Below are positions 5,168-5,447 of a stretch of DNA of 5,447 nucleotides, one piece after another (the stretch's first letter is position 1; each line of letters opens with the position of its first letter). Below the pieces are notes generated by a model. It did no database searches, was not told the DNA's origin, and saw nothing but the letters and a program-made list of their open reading frames with translations. The stretch spans positions 1 through 5,447 of the forward strand of contig JASLBX010000150.1 of the NCBI GenBank assembly GCA_030146385.1, given 5' to 3'. The translations under genes and the position numbers were made by a program. This DNA comes from Jiangellaceae bacterium (GTDB taxonomy: Bacteria > Actinomycetota > Actinomycetes > Jiangellales > Jiangellaceae).

Positions 5168-5447
5168 GTCAGGTAGTCGAGGTAGGTCCGGTGTAAGGCC
5201 GGGCCTACCTGCTGTGGGCTCTGGTAGTGGTCGTACGAGAAGCCCCAGTAGCGCGACACATACGGCTGCACGGCGATCATGTCCTCGACCACCGCACCGA
5301 TGTCCATCGGTTTGGACTCTGGGGTGAACGTCTCGGTGGTCGCCCACAGCTCGGTGTCAACGCCGCTGGTCTTGATGGCTGCCGCCGTCGCCGCGTACCA
5401 CGGCGCGAGTTGCTCAGCCGATGCGTGACCGGCCCCGACGCCGTCCT
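5152..5447 (-). CDS. DUF4434-type (glycosidase-like TIM-barrel) protein, C-terminal part (runs off right edge)
   Basis: On the minus strand, 97 open residues enter from the right edge and end at the TAG at 5154-5152. The start lies outside the window. The sequence begins DGVGAGHASAEQLAPWYAATAAAIK, continues with ELWATTETFTPES, and ends with VSRYWGFSYDHYQSP and a final DYLTNGSV. The order of a DGVG-GH motif, a helix, an ELW-ETF strand motif and a GFS-DHY-SP ending matches what I recall of the C-terminal half of DUF4434 proteins, whose predicted fold resembles glycoside hydrolase TIM barrels. E38 in TETF (numbered from the first whole residue here) is a candidate active-site acid by position only. 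The neighbour to the left is convergent, so the two are not in one operon. The family call is from memory of motifs; the reading frame itself is secure. Confidence 0.68.
   Translation of the reverse strand, partial: DGVGAGHASAEQLAPWYAATAAAIKTSGVDTELWATTETFTPESKPMDIGAVVEDMIAVQPYVSRYWGFSYDHYQSPQQVGPALHRTYLDYLTNGSV
5180..5210 (+). terminator. Strong hairpin, probable terminator of the secreted-protein transcript
   Basis: AGGTAGGTCCGG (5180-5191) and CCGGGCCTACCT (5199-5210) form a 12-pair stem around a 7-base loop. In plus-strand RNA all 12 positions pair, one as G-U (5187/5203). In minus-strand RNA that position is an A-C mismatch, so the structure favours the rightward transcript. It begins 43 bases after the stop of the secreted-protein gene and lies inside the coding end of the opposing DUF4434-type gene. 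No T-tract follows, which is common for actinobacterial terminators. Confidence 0.55.

Noticed and set aside
4808..5347. Minus-strand reading frame of 179 codons over the secreted-protein gene and the DUF4434 end
   Set aside because: It conflicts with a signal-peptide gene that has a strong ribosome binding site, and with the DUF4434 frame on its own strand. Its sequence has no recognisable motif.

Overview
The window looks like chromosomal DNA from a high-G+C actinobacterium. The evidence is the strong G/C bias at third codon positions, GTG starts, several genes that seem to be read from leaderless mRNAs, and the gene families present: a 13E12/DUF222 protein, a Rip3-like site-2 protease with CBS domains, and a NYN-LOTUS protein of actinobacterial type. 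The genus cannot be fixed from the sequence. No rRNA, tRNA, CRISPR array or complete insertion sequence was seen, and no gap between genes exceeds about 150 bases.

Left part (1-2999, all minus strand). Transcription runs leftward. A small VOC/glyoxalase-fold protein (2999-2640) is followed after 142 bases by an M50 membrane metalloprotease with two CBS domains (2497-1340). An aminoglycoside-phosphotransferase-fold kinase (1313-345) follows 26 bases later. Ten bases further on lies the N-terminal part of a DUF222/13E12-type protein (334 to beyond the left edge). The last three are spaced like one transcription unit.

Centre (3000-3562). The VOC gene and a short TetR-family regulator (3053-3562, plus strand) diverge from a 53-base region. 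It holds two good promoter matches, each placing the transcription start at or within a base of a start codon, and a perfect 15-base inverted repeat, CGTAA-N5-TTACG, lying over elements of both. This reads as a compact self-regulated TetR/target pair.

Right part (3563-5447). A NYN (PIN-like nuclease fold) protein with two tandem OST-HTH/LOTUS domains (3683-4768) is a probable RNA-directed enzyme and the most interesting protein here. Next is a small secreted protein with two cysteines after its signal peptide (4844-5137), with its own promoter candidate and a strong ribosome binding site. It converges on the C-terminal end of a DUF4434-type protein (minus strand, 5152 to beyond the right edge). 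A 12-pair hairpin inside the end of that opposing gene pairs fully only in plus-strand RNA and is the likely terminator of the secreted-protein transcript.

No multi-gene defence island, biosynthetic cluster or clearly undescribed system was seen. The items worth following up are the NYN-LOTUS protein, the leaderless divergent TetR/VOC switch, the protease-kinase pairing and the strand-asymmetric terminator hairpin.
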